Source: an uncultured Akkermansia sp.
GTDB taxonomy: Bacteria; Verrucomicrobiota; Verrucomicrobiia; Verrucomicrobiales; Akkermansiaceae
Direction: 5' to 3'
Assembly (NCBI GenBank): GCA_949296365.1
Contig: CASFPZ010000006.1
Span: forward strand, 1-64,000
DNA: 64,000 bases
Shown: positions 1 through 8,391 of the stretch, one piece after another
How positions within the stretch are numbered: the stretch's first letter is position 1
How the letters are laid out: every line of letters begins with the position of its first letter
Notes under the pieces: generated by a model
What the model was told of the DNA's origin: nothing
What the model saw: the letters and a program-made list of their open reading frames with translations, nothing else
The model's database searches: none
Program-made: the position numbers and the translations under genes

Positions 1-235
1 CGAAATGTTTGTCCAGTCACAAACACCAGGAGTGATTGAGTTGTTGCCCGCGCCAACGAAGGCCTGGCCGACAGGTTCGATTCGCGGGATGAAAGCACGG
101 GATAACATCACGGTTGATTTTTCATGGAAAGACGGCAAGGTGACAGATTTCAAGTTAACGGCTCCCAATCCGCGAAAAGTCGACGTCATTGCGAATGGCC
201 AAAGACAGCTAGTCGAAACGACAGCAGAGAAGTGA
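1..235 (+). CDS. GH95-family alpha-L-fucosidase, C-terminal end (partial)
   Basis: Only the last ~77 codons are present; the reading frame is open through the left window edge. The segment with GSIRGMKARDNITVDFSW followed by KDGKVTDF resembles the C-terminal beta-domain of family GH95 fucosidases, where a G-(L/M)-(K/R)-A-R-G-x-(F/I)-x-V-x-(F/M)-x-W-K-D-G pattern is typical. The family removes alpha-1,2-linked fucose from glycans, an outer-membrane or periplasmic step in mucin or milk-oligosaccharide use. The catalytic domain lies outside the window, so activity cannot be assessed. A strong hairpin terminator starts 33 bases after the stop, so this gene ends its transcription unit. Family assignment rests on one short motif region and is moderately sure. 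Confidence 0.7.
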   Translation, partial: EMFVQSQTPGVIELLPAPTKAWPTGSIRGMKARDNITVDFSWKDGKVTDFKLTAPNPRKVDVIANGQRQLVETTAEK

Positions 236-267
236 CATTATAAAAAGACGAAGCCTCTTGGCAGCTA

Positions 268-308
268 GGGCTTCTCCAGCATTACCACAGGAGATGCCCT
301 TCTTTTTA
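268..308 (+). terminator. Rho-independent terminator of the GH95 gene
   Basis: Arms 268-277 and 290-299 pair over ten positions with a single T-T mismatch around a 12-nt loop, followed by TTCTTTTT. It lies directly behind the fucosidase stop codon. Confidence 0.75.
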
Positions 309-501
309 TGGGAAACAACATGAATTGCCCATGACCAAAACCACAAGCAAAGCACAGCCAATTTTGTCCTCATCTCAACAAAGCGCCACAGCCTCCAACG
401 TTCACATTATCCAGAACGGGACAGCGAACCAACCCCAAGCTTGTTGCGAACCTCCCGAAGACAACGGCAAAATACAGATTTTCGTCTTATGGTAATGAGA
501 T

Positions 502-544
502 TGTTACTACAATGTTACTTTGCCCAGAAGCAAGTTCGTATAGA
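502..544 (+). promoter_or_regulatory. Double TGTTACT box and promoter of PA14 gene A
   Basis: TGTTACT occurs at 502-508 and 513-519, start to start 11 bases. A plausible promoter is TTACTT (515-520), an 18-bp spacer and TATAGA (539-544), giving a leader of about 20 nt before the ATG at 573. The same two boxes with the same 11-bp period precede PA14 gene B (1920-1937), which is the main reason for taking them seriously as an operator. Confidence 0.5.
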
Positions 545-572
545 ATGCGGGCAGGAACCCATTGACTTTCCC

Positions 573-1826
573 ATGAGTTTACATATCAGCATGACCGAAG
601 AAGCCGACCAAGAGCTTCAATCTCAAAAAAAACGCAATTTGATCACGGCCTCAGCAACAGCCTTCCTCTCTATTGTTTTAGGCGGGCTTCTCCTCTATAC
701 CGTAGTCATCGTCGTCGCTTCGCCGGAAACACCCGAGGTCGTCGCCTATGTTGCTTCAGACACCGACGGACCACCCAACGACAACCCCGTAACACCCGAG
801 CGCGTTACGACTCGTCCCTCAGCGTCTGTTCAGAACCACGCCAGTGTCATTACTTCCAACTCAGCCAGCGACGTAGCCATTGCTTCTGTGGATATTGAAA
901 CGCCCGACGTTTCCGATTTGGGCCAAAGTCTCGACCTGGGTGTCGATTTTGGGGCAGGCGTTGGCGACGACTTAGGGACAGAAGGCGGGGGATTTGGTAC
1001 CGACAAGGCGGGTGGCAGTACTCTGGTAGGAACCTTCTACGATTTTAAGCAAACACAAGCCGGCAAACCAACCGACATCACGCCTGCCGCAGCCACATTG
1101 TTGATGAAAGAGTTCCTCGAGAGCGGCTGGAAAGAAAGCAAATTTGCCAAATATTACAAATCGCCCACAAAACTCTACAACTCGCACATCTTCATTACGC
1201 GTCGTTCCGCTAAAGAAGCACCCAAAGCCTTCAAATGCGAAAACAAGGTAAAAGACAGCCGTTGGTGCGCCATTTACCGAGGCAAAGTCGTTGCCCCTAA
1301 GTCCGGTAAATTCCGTTTCGTAGGCGCAGGCGACGATGCTCTTGTCGTACGTTTCAATGGCGAAGAAGTTTTTGACTACGGGTGGTACATGCTTTCTGTA
1401 TCCAAAGGCAATCCCACCGCAGGGGGCGAACATTACAAATTCATGATCGGCCAATCCAATAATGCCGTCATTCGCAAGGAAATGCGTCGAGCCAAAATCT
1501 ACACAGATTTTCCTGTACCCCTATATAAATACTCAGGCATGAATCACTGGAACAATGCCTTAGGTGGACTAGCCGCTGGCAAAACCTTTGAAGTACACGC
1601 TAACGTCACTTACCCCATTGAAATTCTTGTTTCTGAAATCCCAGGGGGCGAATTTGGAGCTGTACTTCTCATCGAAGAAATTGGAGCAAAATATACGATG
1701 GACAAAAACTTCCCGAAATCGCCTATTCTAACTCTCTTCCGAACTAACTACGCCAATCCGGAACCAGCTCCTGGCGAAGCTCCTCCTTTCGACCCTGTCG
1801 GCATTGTTTGGCCTGTCGTCAAATAA
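573..1826 (+). CDS. Membrane-anchored PA14-domain protein A (tandem paralogue)
   Basis: A 417-aa protein with a cytosolic N-terminus (about 21 residues, KKR at its end), one membrane helix (about 22-48), an acidic/Ser/Thr/Pro linker, a glycine-rich hinge (GTEGGGFGTDKAGG, about 139-152) and a C-terminal PA14-like beta domain (about 215-395; YRGKVVAPKSGKFRFVGAGD then a buried FNGEEV strand). PA14 domains commonly bind carbohydrate; here the domain would face the periplasm. The layout of short cytosolic tail, helix, extended linker and C-terminal domain recalls TonB or a pseudopilin-like anchor, but no TonB C-domain is present. Start chosen at 573 because it gives exactly the same N-terminus (MSLHISMTEEAD) and length as the next gene. 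No Shine-Dalgarno is visible. Function unknown. Confidence 0.85.
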   Translation: MSLHISMTEEADQELQSQKKRNLITASATAFLSIVLGGLLLYTVVIVVASPETPEVVAYVASDTDGPPNDNPVTPERVTTRPSASVQNHASVITSNSASDVAIASVDIETPDVSDLGQSLDLGVDFGAGVGDDLGTEGGGFGTDKAGGSTLVGTFYDFKQTQAGKPTDITPAAATLLMKEFLESGWKESKFAKYYKSPTKLYNSHIFITRRSAKEAPKAFKCENKVKDSRWCAIYRGKVVAPKSGKFRFVGAGDDALVVRFNGEEVFDYGWYMLSVSKGNPTAGGEHYKFMIGQSNNAVIRKEMRRAKIYTDFPVPLYKYSGMNHWNNALGGLAAGKTFEVHANVTYPIEILVSEIPGGEFGAVLLIEEIGAKYTMDKNFPKSPILTLFRTNYANPEPAPGEAPPFDPVGIVWPVVK

Positions 1827-1851
1827 ATCCCCTTCCCTGTTAATTTTCACA

Positions 1852-1886
1852 CCCCTCGTCTTTTTCGACAAAGAAAAGGCGAGGGG
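1852..1886 (+). terminator. Stem-loop after PA14 gene A
   Basis: A 13-bp stem (arms about 1852-1864 and 1874-1886, one G-T wobble). The downstream T-tract is weak (CGTTCT), so it may be a leaky terminator or an mRNA 3'-end stabiliser separating the two paralogues. Confidence 0.6.
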
Positions 1887-1919
1887 CGTTCTATTGGTCA
1901 AATTCGAGAATTTTACATT

Positions 1920-1967
1920 TGTTACTTTGTTGTTACTTTATTTTGTTGCATATTGACGTATTATAGT
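1920..1967 (+). promoter_or_regulatory. Double TGTTACT box and promoter of PA14 gene B
   Basis: TGTTACT at 1920-1926 and 1931-1937, again 11 bases start to start. A candidate promoter is TTATTT (1938-1943), an 18-bp spacer and TATAGT (1962-1967), 23 nt before the ATG. The surrounding sequence is not otherwise similar to the region before gene A, so the boxes look selectively retained. Confidence 0.5.
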
Positions 1968-1990
1968 AGTCGTAAACCTAATATTCCATC

Positions 1991-3244
1991 ATGAGCTTGC
2001 ATATCAGCATGACAGAAGAGGCTGACAAAGAGCTTCAATCTCAAAAAAAACGCAATTTGTTAACAGCCACAGCAACAGCTTTCCTTTCTATTGTTTTAGG
2101 AGGGCTTCTCCTCTACACCGTGGTCATCGTCGTCGCTTCGCCAGAGACCCCTGAGGTCGTCGCCTATGTCGCTTCAGATACGGATGGTCCGCCCAACGAT
2201 AACCCCGTAACACCCGAGCGAGTCACGACTCGCCCCTCAGCGTCTGTTCAAAACCACGCTAGTGTCATTACTTCCAATGCCGCTAGCGACGTAGCCATTG
2301 CGTCAGTAGACATAGAAACGCCTGATGTTTCCGATTTAGGACAAAGTCTCGATCTAGGGGTTGATTTTGGCACAGGAGTTGGCGACGATTTGGGGACAGA
2401 AGGCGGAGGATTTGGTACCGACAAGGCGGGTGGTAGCACTTTGGTAGGAACCTTTTACGATTTCAAGCAAACACAAGCCGGTAAACCGACCGACATCACA
2501 CCTGCCGCCGCCACTCTCCTCATGAAGGAATTCATTGAAAGTGGATGGAAGGAAAGCAAATTTGCCAAATATTACAAATCGCCCACGAAACTCTACAACT
2601 CACACATCTTCATCACCCGTCGTTCCGCTAAAGAAGCGCCCAAAGCCTTCAAATGCGAAAACAAGGTAAAAGACAGCCGCTGGTGCGCCATTTACCGAGG
2701 CAAAATCGTTGCCCCAAAATCCGGTAAATTCCGTTTCGTTGGCGCAGGTGACGACTGCGTTGCCGTACGATTCAACGGAGAAGAAGTACTCGACTACGGG
2801 TGGTACATGCTCACCGTCTCGAAAGGAGGAGCTACTGCTGGATCTGATTATTATAAATATATGGCAGGCCAAATCAACAATGCCGTCATTCGCAAAGAAG
2901 TGCGCCGAGCCAAAATCTATACAGATATTCCAGCAACATTCTACAAATATTCCAGTATGAATCACTGGAACAATGTATTAGGCGGTTTAGTTGCAGGGAA
3001 AATTTTTGAAGTACACGCTAACGTCACCTACCCTATCGAAATTCTCGTCACTGAAATCCCAGGCGGCGAATTTGGCGCAGTGCTCCTCATCGAGGAAATC
3101 GGGGGAAAATATGCAATGGATAAGAAGTTTCCGAAGTCGCCCATTCTGCCTCTGTTCCGGACTAACTATGCCACACCGGAACCAGCCCCTGGCGAAGCTC
3201 CGCCTTTCGACCCTGTCGGCATTGTCTGGCCAGTTGTCAAATAA
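1991..3244 (+). CDS. Membrane-anchored PA14-domain protein B (tandem paralogue)
   Basis: 417 aa and co-linear with protein A without gaps. The membrane helix, glycine-rich hinge and first part of the PA14 domain differ at only a handful of positions, while residues about 260-330 of the PA14 domain carry most substitutions (for example ALVVRF to CVAVRF, and SVSKGNPTAGGEHYKF to TVSKGGATAGSDYYKY). This pattern suggests duplication followed by change in a ligand-facing surface. It ends in FDPVGIVWPVVK like its twin. It has its own promoter-like region and a terminator behind it. No Shine-Dalgarno; the start context is ATCATG. Function unknown; the anchor could cooperate with an ExbB-type motor or serve as a periplasmic glycan sensor, both pure inference. 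Confidence 0.85.
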   Translation: MSLHISMTEEADKELQSQKKRNLLTATATAFLSIVLGGLLLYTVVIVVASPETPEVVAYVASDTDGPPNDNPVTPERVTTRPSASVQNHASVITSNAASDVAIASVDIETPDVSDLGQSLDLGVDFGTGVGDDLGTEGGGFGTDKAGGSTLVGTFYDFKQTQAGKPTDITPAAATLLMKEFIESGWKESKFAKYYKSPTKLYNSHIFITRRSAKEAPKAFKCENKVKDSRWCAIYRGKIVAPKSGKFRFVGAGDDCVAVRFNGEEVLDYGWYMLTVSKGGATAGSDYYKYMAGQINNAVIRKEVRRAKIYTDIPATFYKYSSMNHWNNVLGGLVAGKIFEVHANVTYPIEILVTEIPGGEFGAVLLIEEIGGKYAMDKKFPKSPILPLFRTNYATPEPAPGEAPPFDPVGIVWPVVK

Positions 3245-3265
3245 TTCTCTTGAGCCAAAATGAAC

Positions 3266-3310
3266 AACAAGGGACAAGCATGTACTACAAACTTGTCCCT
3301 TGTTTCTATT
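3266..3310 (+). terminator. Bidirectional terminator between PA14 gene B and trpS
   Basis: A perfect 13-bp stem (3266-3278 with 3292-3304) around a 13-nt loop, followed by TCTATTTC. It sits between convergent genes and can serve both. Confidence 0.75.
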
Positions 3311-3348
3311 TCACATTTAACGTCGGTATTATTTCAATACCGCAACAA

Positions 3349-4326
3349 CTACTTCAAGCCGACAGCTCGACGTACGCGCTCAAGAACTTTCGCAGCTTCA
3401 TTCCGCGCTCGTTCCGCGCCTTTGCGCAATACTTCGTCGACATAATCCGGAGCTGCTTCGAGTTCAGCTCTGCGTTCACGTGCCTTGCGGAAATATTCCC
3501 AATAAGCTTCAAAGAGACGTTTTTTAAAGTCTCCATAACCGCATCCACCCTTGAGGAAATCATCCACCATAGCCGAATACCCTTCAGCCGAAGCAAATAG
3601 ACGATATAGTTGCAAAATGATCGAACCTTCCGTTGGTTTAGGATCTTCGATCGGCGTAGAATCAGTAGGGATGCGCATAATTAATTTACGCATAGCCTTT
3701 TCAGCACCAAAGACAGGTAGCGTATTGCCATAACTTTTACTCATTTTCTGGCCGTCTAAACCTGGAACAACTGCCGTACTCTCAGCAATGATAGGTTCGG
3801 GCAATTTCAACAATCCTTCTCCATACTGATCATTGAATTTGCCAGCCAAATCGCGAGTAACTTCGACGTGTTGTTTTTGATCCTTCCCGACAGGGACCTG
3901 ATCAGAATCGTACAATAAGATATCGGCCGCCATCAATACAGGGTAAGCAAATAACCCGTAACTAGCTGCAAAACCTTTAGCCAACTTATCCTTGTATGAA
4001 TGGCACCGTTCCAAAAGCCCCATAGGACACACCGTCCCCAGAATCCAAGCCAATTCATTCACTTCTGGCACGCTTGATTGTCGAAAAAATACACAACGAT
4101 CCGGATCCAATCCTACAGAAAGGAAATCTAAGGCCAAATCTCGGACATGAGCTCTCAAATGATCGGGTTCATGCACCGTCGTCATGGCATGATAATCGGC
4201 AATAAAATAGAATGCTTCCCCTCGTTCTTGCAAGCGGACAGCCGGTTCCATCGCCCCAAAATAGTTCCCGACATGAATGGTTCCGCTAGGCTGTAATCCC
4301 GTCAATATACGCATAACGGGAGGCAT
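3349..4326 (-). CDS. trpS: Tryptophan--tRNA ligase
   Basis: Class Ic aminoacyl-tRNA synthetase that charges tRNA-Trp in the cytosol. From the chosen start (MPPVMRILTG) it is 325 aa, the usual TrpS length. The HIGH-type signature appears as TIHVGNYFGA (residues 16-25) and the KMSKS loop as GQKMSKSYGN (around residue 200). The reading frame is open 34 codons further upstream to 4428, but that extension has no similarity to TrpS; the ATG at 4326 lies in the ATCATG context seen at many starts here, and an ATG four codons later (4314) is the other candidate. It is transcribed alone and convergently with the PA14 pair. Confidence 0.95.
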   Translation of the reverse strand: MPPVMRILTGLQPSGTIHVGNYFGAMEPAVRLQERGEAFYFIADYHAMTTVHEPDHLRAHVRDLALDFLSVGLDPDRCVFFRQSSVPEVNELAWILGTVCPMGLLERCHSYKDKLAKGFAASYGLFAYPVLMAADILLYDSDQVPVGKDQKQHVEVTRDLAGKFNDQYGEGLLKLPEPIIAESTAVVPGLDGQKMSKSYGNTLPVFGAEKAMRKLIMRIPTDSTPIEDPKPTEGSIILQLYRLFASAEGYSAMVDDFLKGGCGYGDFKKRLFEAYWEYFRKARERRAELEAAPDYVDEVLRKGAERARNEAAKVLERVRRAVGLK

Positions 4327-4494
4327 GATGATATTCCACGTTCCTGAGTCAAGAATTTGCTTTGATTTTTTTTGAACATTTCCCAGATTCCCTTGTCTAT
4401 ACTCTATACAGAGATTCCAAGGGGACATTTTGGAAGGAGAGAGCCAAATCCCCTGATATGGGCGCCTCTGATTTCATAGGTAGAAACAGAATTC

Positions 4495-4527
4495 CTAGCC
4501 AGTTCAATCGGACTGGCTAGTTTTTTT
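4495..4527 (+). terminator. Orphan rho-independent terminator in a divergent intergenic region
   Basis: A perfect 9-bp stem (4495-4503 with 4512-4520), 8-nt loop and a run of seven T. It is a textbook terminator on the plus strand, yet the only gene upstream (trpS) runs the other way and the next plus-strand promoter starts at 4604. Either a short transcript from about 4390-4440 ends here, or it insulates the promoter of the next gene from antisense readthrough. Confidence 0.75.
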
Positions 4528-4603
4528 GTTATACTCTATTAAGTTTTAATTTGCGGTGTTCCCATGAAAGGCCTCTAGGGCCATCACACACGGGATTTCC
4601 AGA

Positions 4604-4631
4604 TTGACATCATGGGAATAGTTGAGATAAT
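4604..4631 (+). promoter_or_regulatory. Sigma-70-type promoter of the 903-aa gene
   Basis: TTGACA (4604-4609), 16-bp spacer, GATAAT (4626-4631): one mismatch to the consensus. Predicted start near 4638 gives a leader of about 20 nt without a Shine-Dalgarno. Confidence 0.7.
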
Positions 4632-4657
4632 TAACATGATATTGTTCTCAAGGGCTC

Positions 4658-7369
4658 ATGAAAATTCGTCTTCAGTCATTAACTCGCCCTAGACGGCGAG
4701 GGTCTGCGCTAGCTGGGATATTTCTCGTAATCGTTGCTTGTGTCCTCATGATAGGGTTTCACATGGCACATCGCAAAAGCGACCAAGCCCCTTCCTCCGA
4801 CCGAAAGACACACCTCGTTAAAGACCTAAAAGACACCAAGCAAGAACAACACAAACAAGCAGAAGAGGATCGGAAAAAGCAAGAACTAGCCCGTCGTGCG
4901 GAAAAGGAACGCGAACGCCGTCGACTTGCTCGACAAGAAGAGCTAGAACGGAAACGCCAAGAGCAAGAACGCCTGCAACGAGAAGAAGAAGAGCGCCAGA
5001 AAAGGCGCATAGCCGAAGAAGACCGACGCATCCGTGAAGAAGAGGAAGCAGAGGAGAAAGCTCGAATTGCCGAAGAGAAAGCCCGCAAAGAGCGAGAATT
5101 GGCAATGAAAAAGAAATATCCTAACGCCGTCAAATATGAACCGTTCACTATCAGATCACTAACCCGTTCTCCAGAGCAAACCCAACAACTCCAGGAGTAC
5201 ATACATAAAGTTTCCTTGTACGCTGGAGCTACTTATACAGGCAAATCGATCACCGGGCAAAAATGGCGAAATCCGAAACAAATCATGGAAGATTTACCCG
5301 ATCGGTTGCTTTATAAAATCAAAGGCAAAAAGAACCAAGATCTCAATATCTTATTATTAGTCAACGATCCACGGGCTCGGCTAGAAATTGCCCAATGGCT
5401 CTTTTTAAAACATGCCAATCACGATCAATTCAAGAAATTAGCTGGCAATCCTAAATATGCGAATACCGTCGAAAAATTCATGAATACGCTGAGTTGGATT
5501 GAGAGTTTTGTGTATGCAGGAGCCAATCAGAACGCAGCAGAAGGCCTCGAGTTTTTAGTACACCTAGTCGAGCACGACCCCAAGATCGTTTCCAATCCGA
5601 TGAAGCGCAAAATCGCAACAGCTATTGCAGCAGAATTTGGTCGCGCTAAATGTTATGATCAGAATGGAGATGACCCGTATAGCATGGCAAAAATTCGTTA
5701 TGATTACTATGCTAGCAGCTGGGAAGCAGGAGAACTCAACTCAACATTCGATTTGTTGCAAGACTGGGACATGCGCATCGTCTGCGGCACCCGCCCAGGC
5801 AACAGCTCATTCGGATCAGTCACTACCTTAAAATGGCTCCGAGAGAACTGTACGCTCCAAGAAGGCGCTTATCCAGGAGCGGCCTGCCAAGTTCCCTATC
5901 GCCTCAATAATATTTTTGGCGACAGCATTCATGGCCCCGAATATTACAAACCATTTAATCAATTTTTCCCGGACAACTATGCCAAGGAAGTACGAGACGT
6001 TGGAGCAGTTTGCGGAGGCAATGCAACTTTCGGCACGGCTTCTGCCTGTGCCAACGGCATTGCTGCCATCACCATGGGCGAGCCTGGACACTGTGCTTTT
6101 GCCATCCGCGTGGAAAACAAATGGCAGCGTTGTTTCTCGATTTCCTGGGAGCACAGTTGCCATTGGACAGTTTGGGGGGAACATCAATGGTCGTTTCTCG
6201 AACTAACTCAAGAATTTTTTCAGGAAGAATTTCGTAGCCGGTTGTCGATGCAAATTGCCGCTTTAGGAGCCATGATGGAAGACACAGACAGTGCTGAACG
6301 CGCTCTCTATTTTTACGAACTAGCTGCCGATATTCACCCTTTCAATTATCCAATATGGTCTACATACGCCAATGCTCTCAAGAAATGTGCCTCAGACGAC
6401 AAAAAGCTCTGGAGGCATTTTAATGAACTTGCCTGCCTCGGACTTGCTGGAAAGCACCCTGAAGTCTGTACCGTCGTCCTCAACAAATACGTTTACCCAG
6501 GGTTGCTTCCTCTACTGAAAGACGAACAGGAAAAAATTACTGTATTTGAATCATTCATGAAAAACCTCGACAAACCCGAGACAGATATTTGGCCTTTAGA
6601 CAAATTTTTAAAATCCCAGGCGGATGCACTAGCGGCGACACCACAAATTGTCAACTATTTCAAAACCCTGTTCAACCACATGTTGAGCAAACCAGCCTAT
6701 GCCTCACAAACCCTGGCATGGACACAAGAATACGTGAAAGGCCTAAGCGCGGGAGCTCAAGGAGAAATCAACGCTTTAGCCCAAAAATCCACAGGGAAAA
6801 CCGATATGGACAAAGGCAACAAAGACAAGCTCCAAGCAACAGCCATCATTGGAGCAGAAAACAATCGTGATATTGACACTTTCCAATCAATCAGTCTTCA
6901 GTATCACGATCGTTGTAAGCCCGATCTTCCGCCTTTTGAAGCTTTCGAAGGCGAGCTTTTATCTTCCGGAGGTTCCATACGATTCAGCTCCTTATCGCCA
7001 CAATATGACGATCCCTTGAAACACTGGGGTGTCATCGAATCCTGTGGTGGCCTTTTCCATACAAAAAACGAACTCGATGAAGAATGGGCTGAAATTACAA
7101 TGCCCAAACCCGGAATGCTTTCCGGAGTCATCATCGTTACTACAGGAGCCAATCACGAACGTTTGCACGACTGGAAAATTGAGACTTCAATGGACGGCAA
7201 TGAATGGACAACAGCAGGCACCCTACCCGATCCAGTTGACAATCAACTCATCAGGCTCGACCTCTCACGCAAGAAAATCATGGCCAAATACGTTCGAATA
7301 GTCCGCGGTGGCCAAAAGGATTTTCTGTCCTTGAAAGCCATTCTCGTTTTTGGGCAAAAAGCAGCTTAA
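4658..7369 (+). CDS. Membrane-anchored protein with TolA-like charged helix, transglutaminase-like and discoidin (F5/8C-like) domains
   Basis: 903 aa. A basic N-terminus and one membrane helix (about 16-38) lead into roughly 100 residues made almost only of E, R, K, Q and A (about 48-148), which should form a long single alpha-helix like domain II of TolA. Next comes a helical region, then a Cys/His/Trp-rich block (about 448-510) containing CGGNATFGTASACANG, GEPGHCAF and CHWTVWG, reminiscent of transglutaminase-like cysteine-peptidase folds with a nucleophilic Cys and following His. A TPR-like helical part (about 540-700) and a C-terminal F5/8 type C-like beta-sandwich (about 765-900; LHDWKIETSMDGNEWTTAG) complete it. 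It is likely periplasmic and held to the inner membrane. The next gene (7387) starts 17 nt downstream, so the two are probably cotranscribed. Catalysis is unproven. Confidence 0.75.
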   Translation: MKIRLQSLTRPRRRGSALAGIFLVIVACVLMIGFHMAHRKSDQAPSSDRKTHLVKDLKDTKQEQHKQAEEDRKKQELARRAEKERERRRLARQEELERKRQEQERLQREEEERQKRRIAEEDRRIREEEEAEEKARIAEEKARKERELAMKKKYPNAVKYEPFTIRSLTRSPEQTQQLQEYIHKVSLYAGATYTGKSITGQKWRNPKQIMEDLPDRLLYKIKGKKNQDLNILLLVNDPRARLEIAQWLFLKHANHDQFKKLAGNPKYANTVEKFMNTLSWIESFVYAGANQNAAEGLEFLVHLVEHDPKIVSNPMKRKIATAIAAEFGRAKCYDQNGDDPYSMAKIRYDYYASSWEAGELNSTFDLLQDWDMRIVCGTRPGNSSFGSVTTLKWLRENCTLQEGAYPGAACQVPYRLNNIFGDSIHGPEYYKPFNQFFPDNYAKEVRDVGAVCGGNATFGTASACANGIAAITMGEPGHCAFAIRVENKWQRCFSISWEHSCHWTVWGEHQWSFLELTQEFFQEEFRSRLSMQIAALGAMMEDTDSAERALYFYELAADIHPFNYPIWSTYANALKKCASDDKKLWRHFNELACLGLAGKHPEVCTVVLNKYVYPGLLPLLKDEQEKITVFESFMKNLDKPETDIWPLDKFLKSQADALAATPQIVNYFKTLFNHMLSKPAYASQTLAWTQEYVKGLSAGAQGEINALAQKSTGKTDMDKGNKDKLQATAIIGAENNRDIDTFQSISLQYHDRCKPDLPPFEAFEGELLSSGGSIRFSSLSPQYDDPLKHWGVIESCGGLFHTKNELDEEWAEITMPKPGMLSGVIIVTTGANHERLHDWKIETSMDGNEWTTAGTLPDPVDNQLIRLDLSRKKIMAKYVRIVRGGQKDFLSLKAILVFGQKAA

Positions 7370-7386
7370 TTCTTTCTCTATTCGCC

Positions 7387-8391
7387 ATGATCTCTCAACC
7401 TCATTCACATTGCTCGCGAATGTTCAGACGAAGTGTCTGGTTGACCTTAACGGCCCTGTTAGCCGGATTTGTTATCAACTGGACGCATGCAGCCGAACGC
7501 TTTCGTACTTACGTTGAAGCACAAGCAAAAGCCAATGAAGAGGGCATCATCGTCTACCTCTACGGCCCCAACTGGAATAAACGAAGCGTCAAGATGCTTC
7601 AATCTTTTTGGGAATCGCCCGATACGGCTCAAGCTGCTGGCAATTCCACATTAGTTGCAATTCCTATCTACCAACGCCCTACTCCCGAACAGAAATTAGA
7701 ACAAGATGAAATTGGAGCTGGTTTTACCATGCCACCAGCCTACGCCTATCGCTCTAACCCTACCGTCGTTATGCAAGATAAAGCAGGGAATACTTATGCC
7801 ATTTTGGCAGGCAGCGACGACCTAGGGTCCGGTCTATCCGGCAAACGCGCCCAGGAATTGATTCGAAAGAACAAAAAATTGTTGGCTCGTCGCCTCGAGC
7901 TCATGACGCAAGCCGAAAAAGCCACCGGTATCGACAAAGCACGACTCATAGGAGAAGCTTGTACACTCGGCATTGCAGGGCCCAGCAGCGGACTCGAACA
8001 GATTAAGCAGTTAGATCCCAACGACGAGACAGGTTATATCCGCCGTTTGACATTCGACCCCAGAAGATTTCAAGGCGAACATGCCAACGATGATACCGAC
8101 ACCCTGGAAAAAGCAGTCATGAAAATTGTCAATGACAAAGCCTATTCCACCCTACAACGCCAGGAAACTTACTGTCTTTTAATTGGTAAATTGCGCCGAG
8201 ACGGAGCAACAGCCAGTGTCCTCCGCAAACATATCCAAGCCATGGGCGCCATTGATCCAGAAAGCATGTACGGCAAAATCACAGACGATATTCTGCATAT
8301 TTGGTGCGGCGACCCAGCGCCCGAGGAATCCCTTCAAGGGAAAGATAAACAGAAAACCAAGAAGAAAAGATCGAGACGCAGTCGTTCCTGA
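7387..8391 (+). CDS. Exported thioredoxin-fold-like protein without CXXC
   Basis: 334 aa with an N-terminal signal peptide (basic MFRRSVW then a hydrophobic stretch ending around NWTHAAE). The segment FRTYVEAQAKANEEGIIVYL followed by YGPNWNKRS and later PTVVMQDKAGNTYAILAG follows the strand-helix-strand outline of thioredoxin-like proteins of the DUF255/YyaL or thioredoxin_7 type, but WNKRSVK occupies the place of the redox CXXC, so a disulfide role is unlikely. The C-terminal half is helical and the tail is strongly basic (KDKQKTKKKRSRRSRS). A second start at M12 (7420) is possible. It follows the 903-aa gene by 17 nt and may work with it. Specific function unknown. Confidence 0.65.
   Translation: MISQPHSHCSRMFRRSVWLTLTALLAGFVINWTHAAERFRTYVEAQAKANEEGIIVYLYGPNWNKRSVKMLQSFWESPDTAQAAGNSTLVAIPIYQRPTPEQKLEQDEIGAGFTMPPAYAYRSNPTVVMQDKAGNTYAILAGSDDLGSGLSGKRAQELIRKNKKLLARRLELMTQAEKATGIDKARLIGEACTLGIAGPSSGLEQIKQLDPNDETGYIRRLTFDPRRFQGEHANDDTDTLEKAVMKIVNDKAYSTLQRQETYCLLIGKLRRDGATASVLRKHIQAMGAIDPESMYGKITDDILHIWCGDPAPEESLQGKDKQKTKKKRSRRSRS

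Larger units (their letters stand above)
236..572. other. Intergenic region between the GH95 gene and the first PA14 gene
   Basis: After the terminator (268-308) no coding potential was recognised. An in-frame ATG at 441 would extend the PA14 protein by 44 residues, but that stretch contains the promoter-like elements at 502-544 and has no counterpart in the second copy, so I treat it as non-coding. Confidence 0.5.

Noticed and set aside
441-572. N-terminal extension of PA14 protein A by 44 residues
   Set aside because: The second copy has no counterpart, and the stretch contains the repeated TGTTACT boxes and a -10 element; the shared N-terminus begins at 573.
4759-5202. Long minus-strand reading frame rich in Ser and Arg
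   Set aside because: It is the antisense of the E/R/K-rich helix of the 903-aa protein; composition is explained by the repeat on the plus strand.
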